Below are positions 9,898 through 17,963 of a stretch of 64,000 nt of DNA, piece by piece. Below the pieces are notes generated by a model, which was not told the origin of the DNA, ran no database searches, and was given only the letters and a program-made list of their open reading frames with translations. The stretch's first letter is position 1. Every line of letters begins with the position of its first letter. The stretch comes from JAWSVE01 sp050633885 (GTDB lineage: Bacteria > Pseudomonadota > Gammaproteobacteria > Pseudomonadales > Cellvibrionaceae): NCBI GenBank assembly GCA_050633885.1, contig JBOEHK010000006.1, positions 124,001 to 188,000 of the forward strand, in the 5' to 3' direction. Made by a program: the position numbers and the translations under genes.

Positions 9898-10167
9898 TTA
9901 GCCTATTAATAGGGGAATATTCACAATTAAACGATTAAATAAATCCATCAACTGAGTAATTAACCAAGGGCCAAGTACGGTAATTGTTCCTAATGTCACT
10001 AAAAGCCTTGGTAAAAAACTCAATGTTTGTTCGTTAATTTGTGTTGCAGCCTGAAACATGCTCACAATCAAACCGACACCTAAGCTAGGTCCAACAATTA
10101 ACGATACGATTAGTACCGTTAAAAACAATGCGTCTGCAAATAAATCCATCACTACTTCAGGTGTCAT
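9898..10167 (-). CDS. fliQ: FliQ, export gate protein
   Basis: Small membrane protein of 89 residues with two transmembrane helices, part of the FliPQR export channel. I place the start at 10167 (MTPEVVMDLFADAL). This gives the standard family length and makes the ATG overlap the fliP stop by four bases (ATGA), a common translational-coupling arrangement. The longer frame to 10209 would lie inside fliP and adds non-conserved residues. Confidence 0.95.
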   Translation of the reverse strand: MTPEVVMDLFADALFLTVLIVSLIVGPSLGVGLIVSMFQAATQINEQTLSFLPRLLVTLGTITVLGPWLITQLMDLFNRLIVNIPLLIG

Positions 10168-11072
10168 ATTCCAAAACTCGCGGCTAATGTACCAATAATC
10201 ATTGCCCAACCATCCACTAAAACAAACAACATGATTTTAAACGGCAATGAAATAATTAAAGGAGACAACATCATCATACCCATCGCCATCAATACACTGG
10301 CGACTACAATATCAATGACTAAGAAGGGAATGAATAAGATAAATCCAATCTGAAAAGCTGTTTTCAATTCGCTGGTCACAAAAGCTGGTATTAAAATTGT
10401 AAATGGCACATTCTCTGGGGCATAGGGTAATTCTGAGTCTGATATTTTCACAAACAATTCAAGATCCGTCTCTCTAGTTTGAGACATCATGAATGAATGG
10501 AAAGGTGTTACAGTGCGAGACAACGCCTCTTTCCCCGATATTTGCTCTTGTAAATAAGGTTGTAAGGCACTTTCATTCACAGCGGTAAATACCGGCGCCA
10601 TAACAAACATCGTTAAAAATAGTGCCAAACCAATTAGAATTTGATTTGATGGTGACTGTTGCAAGCCAATTGCCTGACGCAATATCGAAAAAACGATAAT
10701 AATGCGTGTAAAAGACGTGACCATCATTAAAAGCGCTGGAATAAATGTGAGTGCGGTCATTATCAAAAGAATTTGAATAGTGACCGAGTAATCTTCTGAT
10801 CCGTCAGAATTAGTATTGACTGTTAACGCAGGCAATCCAGGTATCCCACCATCGGGAACCCAATCAAAGGGCTGACTGGCTGCAGGTGGTTCACCATTGC
10901 CAGCAGCTTGTTCTTGCAAGCCATTTTCTTGGGCTTGAGAAAAAAACGATACGGATGATAGCGCCAAAAAAATTAGTGCGAAGCGTCGATAAGCTTTTAG
11001 TAAAAGGATTAACTTCATTTTTTCAGAACGACTTTTATGATATTTTTCTTTTTTTGCTCTACCTTGATTCAC
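10164..11072 (-). CDS. fliP: FliP, export gate protein
   Basis: Core protein of the flagellar export channel, 302 residues. The GTG start at 11072 overlaps the fliO stop (GTGA) and has AAGGA six bases upstream, which favours it over the ATG at codon 19. A cleavable-type hydrophobic signal segment follows at ~residues 20-47. After a ~45-residue periplasmic stretch come the conserved membrane segments (LLIMTALTFIPALLMMVTSF, SPFH-like loop, final VLVDGW region). The long charged N-terminus before the signal is slightly unusual. Confidence 0.96.
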   Translation of the reverse strand: MNQGRAKKEKYHKSRSEKMKLILLLKAYRRFALIFLALSSVSFFSQAQENGLQEQAAGNGEPPAASQPFDWVPDGGIPGLPALTVNTNSDGSEDYSVTIQILLIMTALTFIPALLMMVTSFTRIIIVFSILRQAIGLQQSPSNQILIGLALFLTMFVMAPVFTAVNESALQPYLQEQISGKEALSRTVTPFHSFMMSQTRETDLELFVKISDSELPYAPENVPFTILIPAFVTSELKTAFQIGFILFIPFLVIDIVVASVLMAMGMMMLSPLIISLPFKIMLFVLVDGWAMIIGTLAASFGI

Positions 11073-11653
11073 TGAGCATCCTTATTAAAAGGGTTTTTCG
11101 TTAAATCGGAATGACGACCTTCTGCTGTTGTATTTAATTTATCTTTTTCTATATTCGATACTCTTGAATCGTTTTCTTCTTCGCTAGCGTTAGATTTTAT
11201 TGAATAATTTAAAAATCCGTGTATCTTTTTTGTAAAATCTGACATTTCATCTTTTATTTTTAAATCAACAATAGGCTCATCAAATTTATGCAGCGATGTT
11301 ATCTGTTGTGACGTGACACCCAATAATAACTGATGCTCACCGGCTTCAATCACAATGACCTTCTCTTTTTGCCCCAACGATAAAGAACTTACGATTCTCA
11401 TATGCTGATTATTCAACATAGAACCCGTACCAAACCGTTTCACCAATGCCGCCACAGTAAAAATCATACCTATCACTATGATCAAACCAGTAAATACTTG
11501 AAATATATATCCACTATTTGCAGAAGATATTGGTTTGACTGAATCGGCAAAGACTGACGAAGACGTTATAAATAATAAAATGAAAAATAATGACAGCATA
11601 AAATCTATCGCATGATTCTTAATGATTTTTTTTGTCTTTACTGTTCCGATCAT
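11069..11653 (-). CDS. fliO: FliO, export gate assembly protein
   Basis: Bitopic membrane protein of 194 residues that stabilises FliP during assembly of the export gate. A first hydrophobic segment (~16-36) and a second (~48-69, YIFQVFTGLIIVIGMIFTVA) precede the conserved FliO motif (RIVSSLSLGQKEKVIVIEAG) at ~84-104. The ~80-residue charged tail is poorly conserved. Assigned by this motif and by position between fliN and fliP. Confidence 0.92.
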   Translation of the reverse strand: MIGTVKTKKIIKNHAIDFMLSLFFILLFITSSSVFADSVKPISSANSGYIFQVFTGLIIVIGMIFTVAALVKRFGTGSMLNNQHMRIVSSLSLGQKEKVIVIEAGEHQLLLGVTSQQITSLHKFDEPIVDLKIKDEMSDFTKKIHGFLNYSIKSNASEEENDSRVSNIEKDKLNTTAEGRHSDLTKNPFNKDAQ

Positions 11654-11680
11654 TTTAAAACCCTATATTTCCTGTAGACA

Positions 11681-12091
11681 CTAACGTAATTTTTTAATTC
11701 TTTCTGATGGACTAATGACATCAGTCATACGTATTCCAAACTTTTCATTCACGACCACCACTTCTCCGTGAGCAATTAACATTCCATTCACCAACACATC
11801 AAGTGGCTCACCTGCTAGCCTATCTAGCTCTATGACCGACCCTTGATTTAGCTGCAATAAATTACGAATAGTGATGGAAGTACTACCCACTTCCATAGAC
11901 ATATTGACGGGGATATCTAAAATGACATCGAGGTCTGGATTTCCATTGGCAGCAGAAACATGTGCTCCCTCACCTGTAAAATCATCTAAGGCTTGCGCTT
12001 CGGCTCCTTCAGCTTCTGTTTGTTCTTCCATTGCTGCAGCCCAATCATCTGATTCAGCATTGTCACCGGTTGTTACATTTTCATCACTCAT
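11681..12091 (-). CDS. fliN: FliN, C-ring switch protein
   Basis: C-ring protein of 136 residues that with FliM and FliG makes the rotor switch and docks the FliH/FliI export ATPase. The C-terminal ~75 residues form the SpoA domain (LLQLNQGSVIELDRLAGEPLDVLVNG). The first ~60 residues are an acidic linker. Its ATG shares one base with the fliM stop (TAATG). Confidence 0.97.
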   Translation of the reverse strand: MSDENVTTGDNAESDDWAAAMEEQTEAEGAEAQALDDFTGEGAHVSAANGNPDLDVILDIPVNMSMEVGSTSITIRNLLQLNQGSVIELDRLAGEPLDVLVNGMLIAHGEVVVVNEKFGIRMTDVISPSERIKKLR

Positions 12092-13089
12092 TAGTGGAGT
12101 TCCTTGCTATTACTAATCTGTTGAATGGGTTTGCGTTTAATTAACTGCTCAACTTTTAAAGCCAGGCTTCCATTACTTTGACCAATACGACTCTTAAACA
12201 TTGGAATCCCATTAGCAGTGACCGTATGAAAATCTGGAATATCGATTGGAATCACATCGCCTTTTTCTAAAGCCAATACATCGCGCAATACTATTTCTCG
12301 GTTTGTCATTTCTGTTTCTAAATCTATTCTTGCGTCTAAAATATCTTCACGTAATGAATTGACCCAGCGACTGTCAGGCTCATCACTATCGGTTTGAACA
12401 CCCGCATCCAAAATGTCACGTATTGGTTCAATGCTTGAATAAGGCGTGGTAATTTGGAGTTCACCGCCACCGCCCTCCATTTCAATATGAAACGTATTCA
12501 CAAGAACAACTTCTGTGGGGCTAACAATATTTACCATGGATGGATTTATTTCAGATTCAACAAATTCAAAATCCATATCCATAACAGGCTTCCAAGCTTC
12601 TGATAGATCTGAAAAAATGTGTTTTAGAACCATTTGCACGACACGCAATTCTGCAGGTGTAAACTCTCTTCCTTCAATTTTTGCTTGCCGAGTACCACCG
12701 CCAAAATAATTATCAACTAATTTAAATACCAATTTTGCATCTAGAACGACCATCGATGACCCACGAAGGGATTTAAACTTAATAATATTCAAGCTTGTGG
12801 GAACATATAATGTATGAATATATTCTCCAAATTTTTGAATCTGTATTCCGCCCGAAGAAACCTCGATATCTTTTTTTAACAAATTAAAAAAGCTGGTACC
12901 TATATAACGTGCGAAGCGATCATTAATCATTTCCAACGTCGGCATTCGACCTCGGACAATACGATCCTGGCTCGTTAAATCATAGGCTTTAACCGAATCG
13001 TGTTCAGCCTCATCTTCGGTTTCGATGTCACCTTCATCAACACCATTTAGCAGTGCATCAATTTCATCTTGTGACAATAAATCTTGCAT
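12091..13089 (-). CDS. fliM: FliM, C-ring switch protein
   Basis: C-ring protein of 332 residues that receives CheY-P and sets rotation direction. The N-terminal peptide (LLSQDEIDALLNGV, residues 4-17) is the CheY-P-binding motif. The CheC-like middle domain contains the GGXG-type segment (YFGGGTRQ), and the C-terminal SpoA domain follows from ~residue 245. It starts 39 bp after fliL and is coupled to fliN by a one-base overlap. Confidence 0.97.
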   Translation of the reverse strand: MQDLLSQDEIDALLNGVDEGDIETEDEAEHDSVKAYDLTSQDRIVRGRMPTLEMINDRFARYIGTSFFNLLKKDIEVSSGGIQIQKFGEYIHTLYVPTSLNIIKFKSLRGSSMVVLDAKLVFKLVDNYFGGGTRQAKIEGREFTPAELRVVQMVLKHIFSDLSEAWKPVMDMDFEFVESEINPSMVNIVSPTEVVLVNTFHIEMEGGGGELQITTPYSSIEPIRDILDAGVQTDSDEPDSRWVNSLREDILDARIDLETEMTNREIVLRDVLALEKGDVIPIDIPDFHTVTANGIPMFKSRIGQSNGSLALKVEQLIKRKPIQQISNSKELH

Positions 13090-13128
13090 ACATTAACTCA
13101 TCTTAAAATTTTAAAAATTTGTCTACAT

Positions 13129-13650
13129 TTACTGCATAACAAAACTTGTAAATAGTACTTGTTCGACCACTGTGTTTCCTGTTTCCTGTTCCAACAAATC
13201 TTGCACTTCTGTTAAAGCTTGCTCCTGTAATAAATCTTTTCCTTCAGGCGTCTGTAATTCTTCATATACTTGCCCGCCAAATAACATCACCATACTATTA
13301 CGCAACATAGGCATGTGGGTCTCTATAGGACCAATCATGCTTTCATCACGAAGCATTAGCGTTAATTCTGCTTGTAAAAAACGCTGTCTCCCACGAGCCT
13401 GAAAATTAACAATAATGGGTGGTTTCATCGGATAATAAATTGCGGCCTTTTTCACTTCTTCGATTGGCGCTTCCTCTTCGGCGGCCACTTCCTCTTCACC
13501 GCCAAACATTTTTAACGCAAAAATAGTTCCTCCCACAGAGATCCCTATCAACACTAAGGCCATCACCGCCAATAGGATGACTTTTTTCTTTCCGCCACCA
13601 GCCGCTTCACCCTCTGTGGCTTCAGCACCCTCTTTATCTTTATCTGCCAT
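13129..13650 (-). CDS. fliL: FliL, basal-body-associated membrane protein
   Basis: Single-pass inner-membrane protein of 173 residues that associates with the stator and basal body. A Gly/Glu-rich cytoplasmic N-terminus is followed by one transmembrane helix (~residues 24-44, KKVILLAVMALVLIGISVGG) and a periplasmic stomatin-like domain. I use the ATG at 13650 (MADKDKEGAEA). The open frame continues to 13734, but that stretch is occupied by a terminator hairpin and a sigma-54 promoter and encodes non-family residues. First gene of the fliL-to-cheZ unit. Confidence 0.95.
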   Translation of the reverse strand: MADKDKEGAEATEGEAAGGGKKKVILLAVMALVLIGISVGGTIFALKMFGGEEEVAAEEEAPIEEVKKAAIYYPMKPPIIVNFQARGRQRFLQAELTLMLRDESMIGPIETHMPMLRNSMVMLFGGQVYEELQTPEGKDLLQEQALTEVQDLLEQETGNTVVEQVLFTSFVMQ

Positions 13651-13699
13651 GTCAAAATTCCGTCGTATATGTAAAAAAAAATATCGGTAATAACTATTG

Positions 13700-13716
13700 A
13701 GCAAAAAAAATGCCAT
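13700..13716 (-). promoter_or_regulatory. Sigma-54 promoter for the fliL operon, overlapping a terminator
   Basis: Minus-strand sequence TGGCATttttttTTGCTCA. The GG and GC are separated by exactly 10 bases, and both elements are close to TGGCAC and TTGCW. It would start transcription ~40 bp before the fliL ATG. The -24 element is also part of the stem of the hairpin at 13709-13735, and the run of T that serves as the spacer is the T-tract of that terminator. Confidence 0.55.
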
Positions 13717-13735
13717 ATTTAAAAAATATGGCATT
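13703..13735 (-). terminator. Rho-independent terminator after fliK
   Basis: A perfect 12-bp stem (AATGCCATATTT at 13709-13720 against 13724-13735) with a 3-base loop is followed on the minus strand by eight T. It lies 98 bp beyond the fliK stop and ahead of fliL, so it should end the fliK transcript. Confidence 0.75.
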
Positions 13736-13832
13736 CGAAAAAATCACACTGAATTTTATCTAGCGTTAACTGCTATTATTTACCTTCTATTTTTGCCCAC
13801 TTACACTATCCCTATAGGCCAAGCTAATCAGA

Positions 13833-15995
13833 CTATGCATAAAAATCGACCCAATGTTTTAATTTGACTACCGATGCCTTAACCTCGTTGAGCTCTGTGT
13901 CTAACTCCGGCCCATGAGCGTCATTATCTTGACTCATCGTCGCTTGATCATCTGAATTTTCATCAAATGCGCCTCGTTGCTTCGGTTGATCAGATACATC
14001 AACATCCACTAAATCCAATCCCTCTTGTTGAAACATTTCTCGAAGACGTGAGGAGCTCGCATCAAGTGCTTCACGCACAGAAGCATGGGCACTGATAAAA
14101 TTAACGCTTGCAGATTCCTGGCCCACATGCATTTTAATCTGTAATTGCCCCAATTCCGGAGGATCTAATTGAATTTCAGCCGAGTGAATATTTTGTGCCG
14201 CCAGTGATAAAACTTTATCGGCGACAGCATTTGACCACTGCGGATTTGCAAGCACATGAGATAAATGAGGTGATAAAATAGTTTTGCTCGCAACTGCCCG
14301 CTGTAAACTCTCTTGTTGGATTGAATAACTTTGCGGAATCTTCGCCTGTTGTTCCATTTTATTATCAGCGAGCACTGTTAATTTTTCTTCTGCTATGTCT
14401 TTTCCTGCCCCCTCCATTTTAATCATGTTGCCATCACCAAATGTGACATTAGGGGATTTAACAACGAGCGCTTCACTTCTTGTATCACTAATCCCCGAAC
14501 CTCTTGTATCCTGCATGTTATGATCCGTAGAATTCAAATGAGGCTGATTTAAAAATCTAGGCTCATTCGCTTTAACTCTACTGTCTTTACTCTCTACATA
14601 ATTTCCCAACACATCTTTCATCTTCAGGTCAGATGAATCGGTACTTGAAAGGTTTTTTTCATGGTGTGCTGGTTTTTCAGAGGCTGATAAAGATTCATGC
14701 GTATTTATTAATTCCCGAGTATTGGGTATTTTATGCATTGAATCGCTAGTTCGTGAATTGATATCATTCACAGTTAAATTTTGCCTATCCTTGTTCAGCA
14801 ATGTATCAGTAGCCGTCATCTGAGTACTTGTAATAATTCTTTCATTATTAGAATCATCTAAAACAGAAGATGTTTTTGATTTAGGCGCAGCGAGTTCAGA
14901 TTCAGTTACGTGAGAACCGACAGAATTTGAAGCTTCTATGTCAGACAGCACCATCTTCGATGCTAATACCTGGTCACCGCCGTCTTGATTAACATCATTG
15001 AATTCAATTCCGCTCTCTGTCACTACAGAATCAATCCTAACCGAGTCTCTATTTCCAGAAAAATACGATGGCGATAAACCTGTTGATGTAATCGAACTAG
15101 CGTCGATATTATCGGCAAGATTTGGTATAGAAACCGGCAATTCTTTACCGGCCACTTTGTCAGTAGTTTGAAACTGATTCCTAACTATTCTGTCATTTGA
15201 CAAGTGGTTTAAAGGCACAGAATTCGAGATAAATTTATTGATCTCACTTTGAGGAAGGGCAGTTGGGATTTCAACTGAAACACCAGCAGAAAATTTACTA
15301 TTTTCTTGGGTTTCCAGTGCTTCTTGAGGACTCAACATTTGGGGTGTTACTGGAGCGTGATTAACTGTAGAAAAAAACTTGTTAGCATTTGGGTTTGCAT
15401 TAGCAACAACATCGCTTAGATACTGAATTTTCTTAGACAATCCACTCAGTAATGAGTTGCCATCACTCGGATACTGACTGGGATAATTGATCTGCTTTTG
15501 TTCAAGACTCAGTTCTTTTTCAATCGAAATACTTGACTCAAAAAAGAATGGATCTGAATTATCATCTTGTAAAAAAACACTGTTTTTATAGTCTATTTCT
15601 TTATGGGATTTGCCATCAAAGACAGCATGGCTACTGACAGATTGATGCGATTCCAGATCAAGCTGTGTATTGTTAGTATCGTTTTTTATGGCACGGTTTA
15701 TAGTGTTTTCTTTAATCTTTACATGTTCTTCATTACCTGAATGATTTTTTAATATCGCCTTAATCCTATCGTCACCTTCGCCCAACTTAACCTCTTTAAA
15801 TATTTGGCTAAAATCTTCTTTCTCATGTTCAGTCGTATTTTGTTGCGCATGACGTTGACATATTTCTTTGTCGACATTATCTGACATGGATGGCTTCGAC
15901 TCTGTAAAGCCAAATGAATCAGATACTGAGTGCTCACCTGAATTAGGTGAATTAACGAACAACAACGGTTGACTTGAAGTTTGACCAATGCTCAT
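13833..15995 (-). CDS. fliK: FliK, hook-length control protein
   Basis: Secreted ruler protein that measures hook length and triggers the FlhB specificity switch. 720 residues, longer than most homologues (400-600). Residues ~1-580 are low-complexity, Ser/Asn/Asp-rich and expected to be disordered. The conserved C-terminal hook-length domain is at ~610-690 and contains the family core (LDPPELGQLQIKMHV ... REALDASSSRLREMF). Flanked by its own sigma-54 promoter and a terminator, so it looks like a one-gene transcription unit. Confidence 0.95.
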   Translation of the reverse strand: MSIGQTSSQPLLFVNSPNSGEHSVSDSFGFTESKPSMSDNVDKEICQRHAQQNTTEHEKEDFSQIFKEVKLGEGDDRIKAILKNHSGNEEHVKIKENTINRAIKNDTNNTQLDLESHQSVSSHAVFDGKSHKEIDYKNSVFLQDDNSDPFFFESSISIEKELSLEQKQINYPSQYPSDGNSLLSGLSKKIQYLSDVVANANPNANKFFSTVNHAPVTPQMLSPQEALETQENSKFSAGVSVEIPTALPQSEINKFISNSVPLNHLSNDRIVRNQFQTTDKVAGKELPVSIPNLADNIDASSITSTGLSPSYFSGNRDSVRIDSVVTESGIEFNDVNQDGGDQVLASKMVLSDIEASNSVGSHVTESELAAPKSKTSSVLDDSNNERIITSTQMTATDTLLNKDRQNLTVNDINSRTSDSMHKIPNTRELINTHESLSASEKPAHHEKNLSSTDSSDLKMKDVLGNYVESKDSRVKANEPRFLNQPHLNSTDHNMQDTRGSGISDTRSEALVVKSPNVTFGDGNMIKMEGAGKDIAEEKLTVLADNKMEQQAKIPQSYSIQQESLQRAVASKTILSPHLSHVLANPQWSNAVADKVLSLAAQNIHSAEIQLDPPELGQLQIKMHVGQESASVNFISAHASVREALDASSSRLREMFQQEGLDLVDVDVSDQPKQRGAFDENSDDQATMSQDNDAHGPELDTELNEVKASVVKLKHWVDFYA

Positions 15996-16058
15996 ACAGC
16001 TTTTCTCTTCAGAATTGACTGATTTATCACTTATCTTTTTTCTATCAGTGAGAAGAAA

Positions 16059-16075
16059 TGCAAAGGCGGTGCCAG
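16059..16075 (-). promoter_or_regulatory. Sigma-54 promoter for fliK
   Basis: Minus-strand CTGGCACcgcctTTGCA matches the sigma-54 consensus in both elements with GG-N10-GC spacing. It lies 64-80 bp before the fliK ATG. The rest of the 319-bp fliK/16315 divergent gap is AT-rich, with a repeated ATTCAGGACTTAT (twice, around 16209-16233) and no other recognised site. Confidence 0.75.
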
Positions 16076-16314
16076 CTTTTACGAGAATATATTAAGCTCC
16101 GGATAGTATAAAAACTGTGGATTGAATACGCATTTTTCATAGTCAACTTTTGTAAAATCGCAGTTAAAATCATTAATAACAATCATCCTCATTCAGTACA
16201 TATCATAATTCAGGACTTATCAATTCAGGACTTATGAATTCAAGAGTTATCATAGGTATCATGCGTATCAGCAGGATAAAAAATATTTTTAAACCGGGTC
16301 ACAAGGAGATCTAC

Positions 16315-17391
16315 ATGACACATGTTACTAGGCTATTCGCAATATTAAGTTGCTTGCTTTTGCTAGTAATGGCTTCTAATAGCGCTCAAGCTGCGGAAAA
16401 ATATGAGCCGCCTCGTCTCGCTGATGGAAAGCCTGACTTACAAGGCGTCTGGTCGAATGCCTCTTTAACGCGAATGACGCGAGGAAGTGATTTTAAAGAC
16501 CTCGTCATTCCGAAAGAAGTCATCGACGATGTTACTTACAACTCGTACTACAACAAACGTTTACGGGAAGATAATAAACCAACAGACCCTAATGCCCCGC
16601 CGCCAACTGATGGTGACACACAGAAAGGGTACAACAACTTTTGGATCGACCCTGGTTCCACTTATGGGAAAGTCAAAGGGGAATATCGGTCATCTTGGAT
16701 CATCTCTCCCAAAAATGGACAAATTCCTTACTCTCCAGAAGGAAGAAAGATGCGAATGGCGGCTTTCCGCTCTGGAGGACAGGAAGGTAATGGCCGTGCT
16801 GGTATGTTTGATGGCCCTGAAATTCGCTCTGTGGGCGATCGTTGTTTAATTAGTTTTGGTAGCTCTGCTGGACCGCCGATGAATAACGTGATGTACAACA
16901 ATCACTACCAGTTCGTACAAACACCTAACCACGTCGCCATATTGGTAGAGATGAATCACGATACTCGAATTATCGATATCAATGGACAACACAACCCTTC
17001 AGCAATTAAGGAATGGTTTGGAAGCTCTGTAGGAAAATGGACAGGTGATACATTAGTGGTTGAAACTCAGAATATTCACCCTATCCAAGAATCCCGTGGC
17101 GCTTTCCCTCTTTCTGAGAAAGGAAAAGTGACAGAGCGTTTCACTCGTTATTCAGAAACTGAAATGCTGTATGAATTCACTGTAGATGACCCTATTTACT
17201 ATAAAGAAAAGTGGAAGGGTGAAATGGTTTTTGTTAAATCAGAAGAGTCTATTTTTGAATATGCTTGCCATGAAGGCAACTATGCTCTGCCTGGGATTTT
17301 GGCTGGCGCACGGAAAGAAGAAAGAGAAAAGGCTGCAAAAGAAAAGTTAGTTGTCGTAAGACGCTGTACACTTTTTTTGTCCGCTAACTAA
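16315..17391 (+). CDS. Secreted protein of unknown function (GKPDLQGVW motif)
   Basis: Lone plus-strand gene set inside the minus-strand flagellar locus. 358 residues from the ATG at 16315, which has an excellent ribosome site (AAGGAG, 7 bases upstream); the frame extends to 16234 without support. Residues 1-26 form a signal peptide (hydrophobic core ILSCLLLLVMA, cleavage near AQA/A), so the product is exported. The mature protein opens with PPRLADGKPDLQGVW. I recall that motif from uncharacterised secreted proteins in proteobacteria and acidobacteria but know no function for it. No membrane anchor, lipobox or enzyme motif was recognised. Nothing links it functionally to flagella. A bidirectional terminator follows directly. 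Confidence 0.85.
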   Translation: MTHVTRLFAILSCLLLLVMASNSAQAAEKYEPPRLADGKPDLQGVWSNASLTRMTRGSDFKDLVIPKEVIDDVTYNSYYNKRLREDNKPTDPNAPPPTDGDTQKGYNNFWIDPGSTYGKVKGEYRSSWIISPKNGQIPYSPEGRKMRMAAFRSGGQEGNGRAGMFDGPEIRSVGDRCLISFGSSAGPPMNNVMYNNHYQFVQTPNHVAILVEMNHDTRIIDINGQHNPSAIKEWFGSSVGKWTGDTLVVETQNIHPIQESRGAFPLSEKGKVTERFTRYSETEMLYEFTVDDPIYYKEKWKGEMVFVKSEESIFEYACHEGNYALPGILAGARKEEREKAAKEKLVVVRRCTLFLSAN

Positions 17392-17394
17392 AAT

Positions 17395-17431
17395 AAAAAT
17401 GGCGTATCAATTTTTTTGATACGCCATTTTT
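17395..17431. terminator. Bidirectional terminator between the secreted-protein gene and hptB
   Basis: A 16-bp perfect inverted repeat (AAAAATGGCGTATCAA at 17395-17410 against 17416-17431) with a 5-base loop. A-rich and T-rich ends give U-tracts in both directions. It starts 4 bp after the plus-strand gene and lies downstream of the minus-strand hptB, so it can end both convergent transcripts. Confidence 0.85.
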
Positions 17432-17539
17432 ATTGAGTATTCTTGTCATCGATTTGACATAAATTTCCTATTACTTTTTATTCATTATCTGACATCATTA
17501 GTCATGCATTTCGCTATTCAAGCATCTACATATTAAAGA

Positions 17540-17875
17540 TCAGAGCATTCCAGTTAGAGTAACCGTTAACGCTTTATATTCTGCTTCAATTTGAGAAATC
17601 AAATCCTCTACACCCTCTAAATTTTCATCTCGACCTTTTTGCTCAACTTGCTTTGTAAGCTCAGCCATGATGCCTGCTCCTATATTGCCACTGCTTCCTT
17701 TTAAGCTATGAGCTTCTCGTCTAACACTATCGCAATCTTGAGCAGAATAAGCCGTATGAAGCGCCTCAATTCTTGCCTGAGAATCACTGACATACATATT
17801 GATTAACTCATTAAAGCCATCTTCCATTACATCCTTCAACATTGTCAACGTTGTCATACTAACGTGCTCAGTCAT
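17540..17875 (-). CDS. hptB: HptB-like histidine phosphotransfer protein
   Basis: Single Hpt domain of 111 residues that relays phosphate from hybrid sensor kinases to a response regulator. The phosphoacceptor is H56 in the motif AHSLKGSSGNIGA (55-67). It is the last gene of the hsbA-hsbR-hptB unit, the same trio that in Pseudomonas aeruginosa (HptB, HsbR, HsbA) controls the switch between motility and biofilm. The name rests on this synteny and the domain; the hybrid kinases that would feed it are not in this window. Confidence 0.88.
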   Translation of the reverse strand: MTEHVSMTTLTMLKDVMEDGFNELINMYVSDSQARIEALHTAYSAQDCDSVRREAHSLKGSSGNIGAGIMAELTKQVEQKGRDENLEGVEDLISQIEAEYKALTVTLTGML

Positions 17876-17963
17876 ATCGCTTTCCTAATTTGTCTTTCTC
17901 TTTATTTTTTTTAAAGCTTACTTAAAGCGAAAAGAGAAGGTACAGTCCCAAATAATTTTACGT

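Noticed and set aside
13651..13734. Upstream extension of fliL to the first Met in frame
   Set aside because: The segment is occupied by a strong terminator hairpin and a promoter, and encodes residues unlike FliL; the ATG at 13650 gives the usual length.
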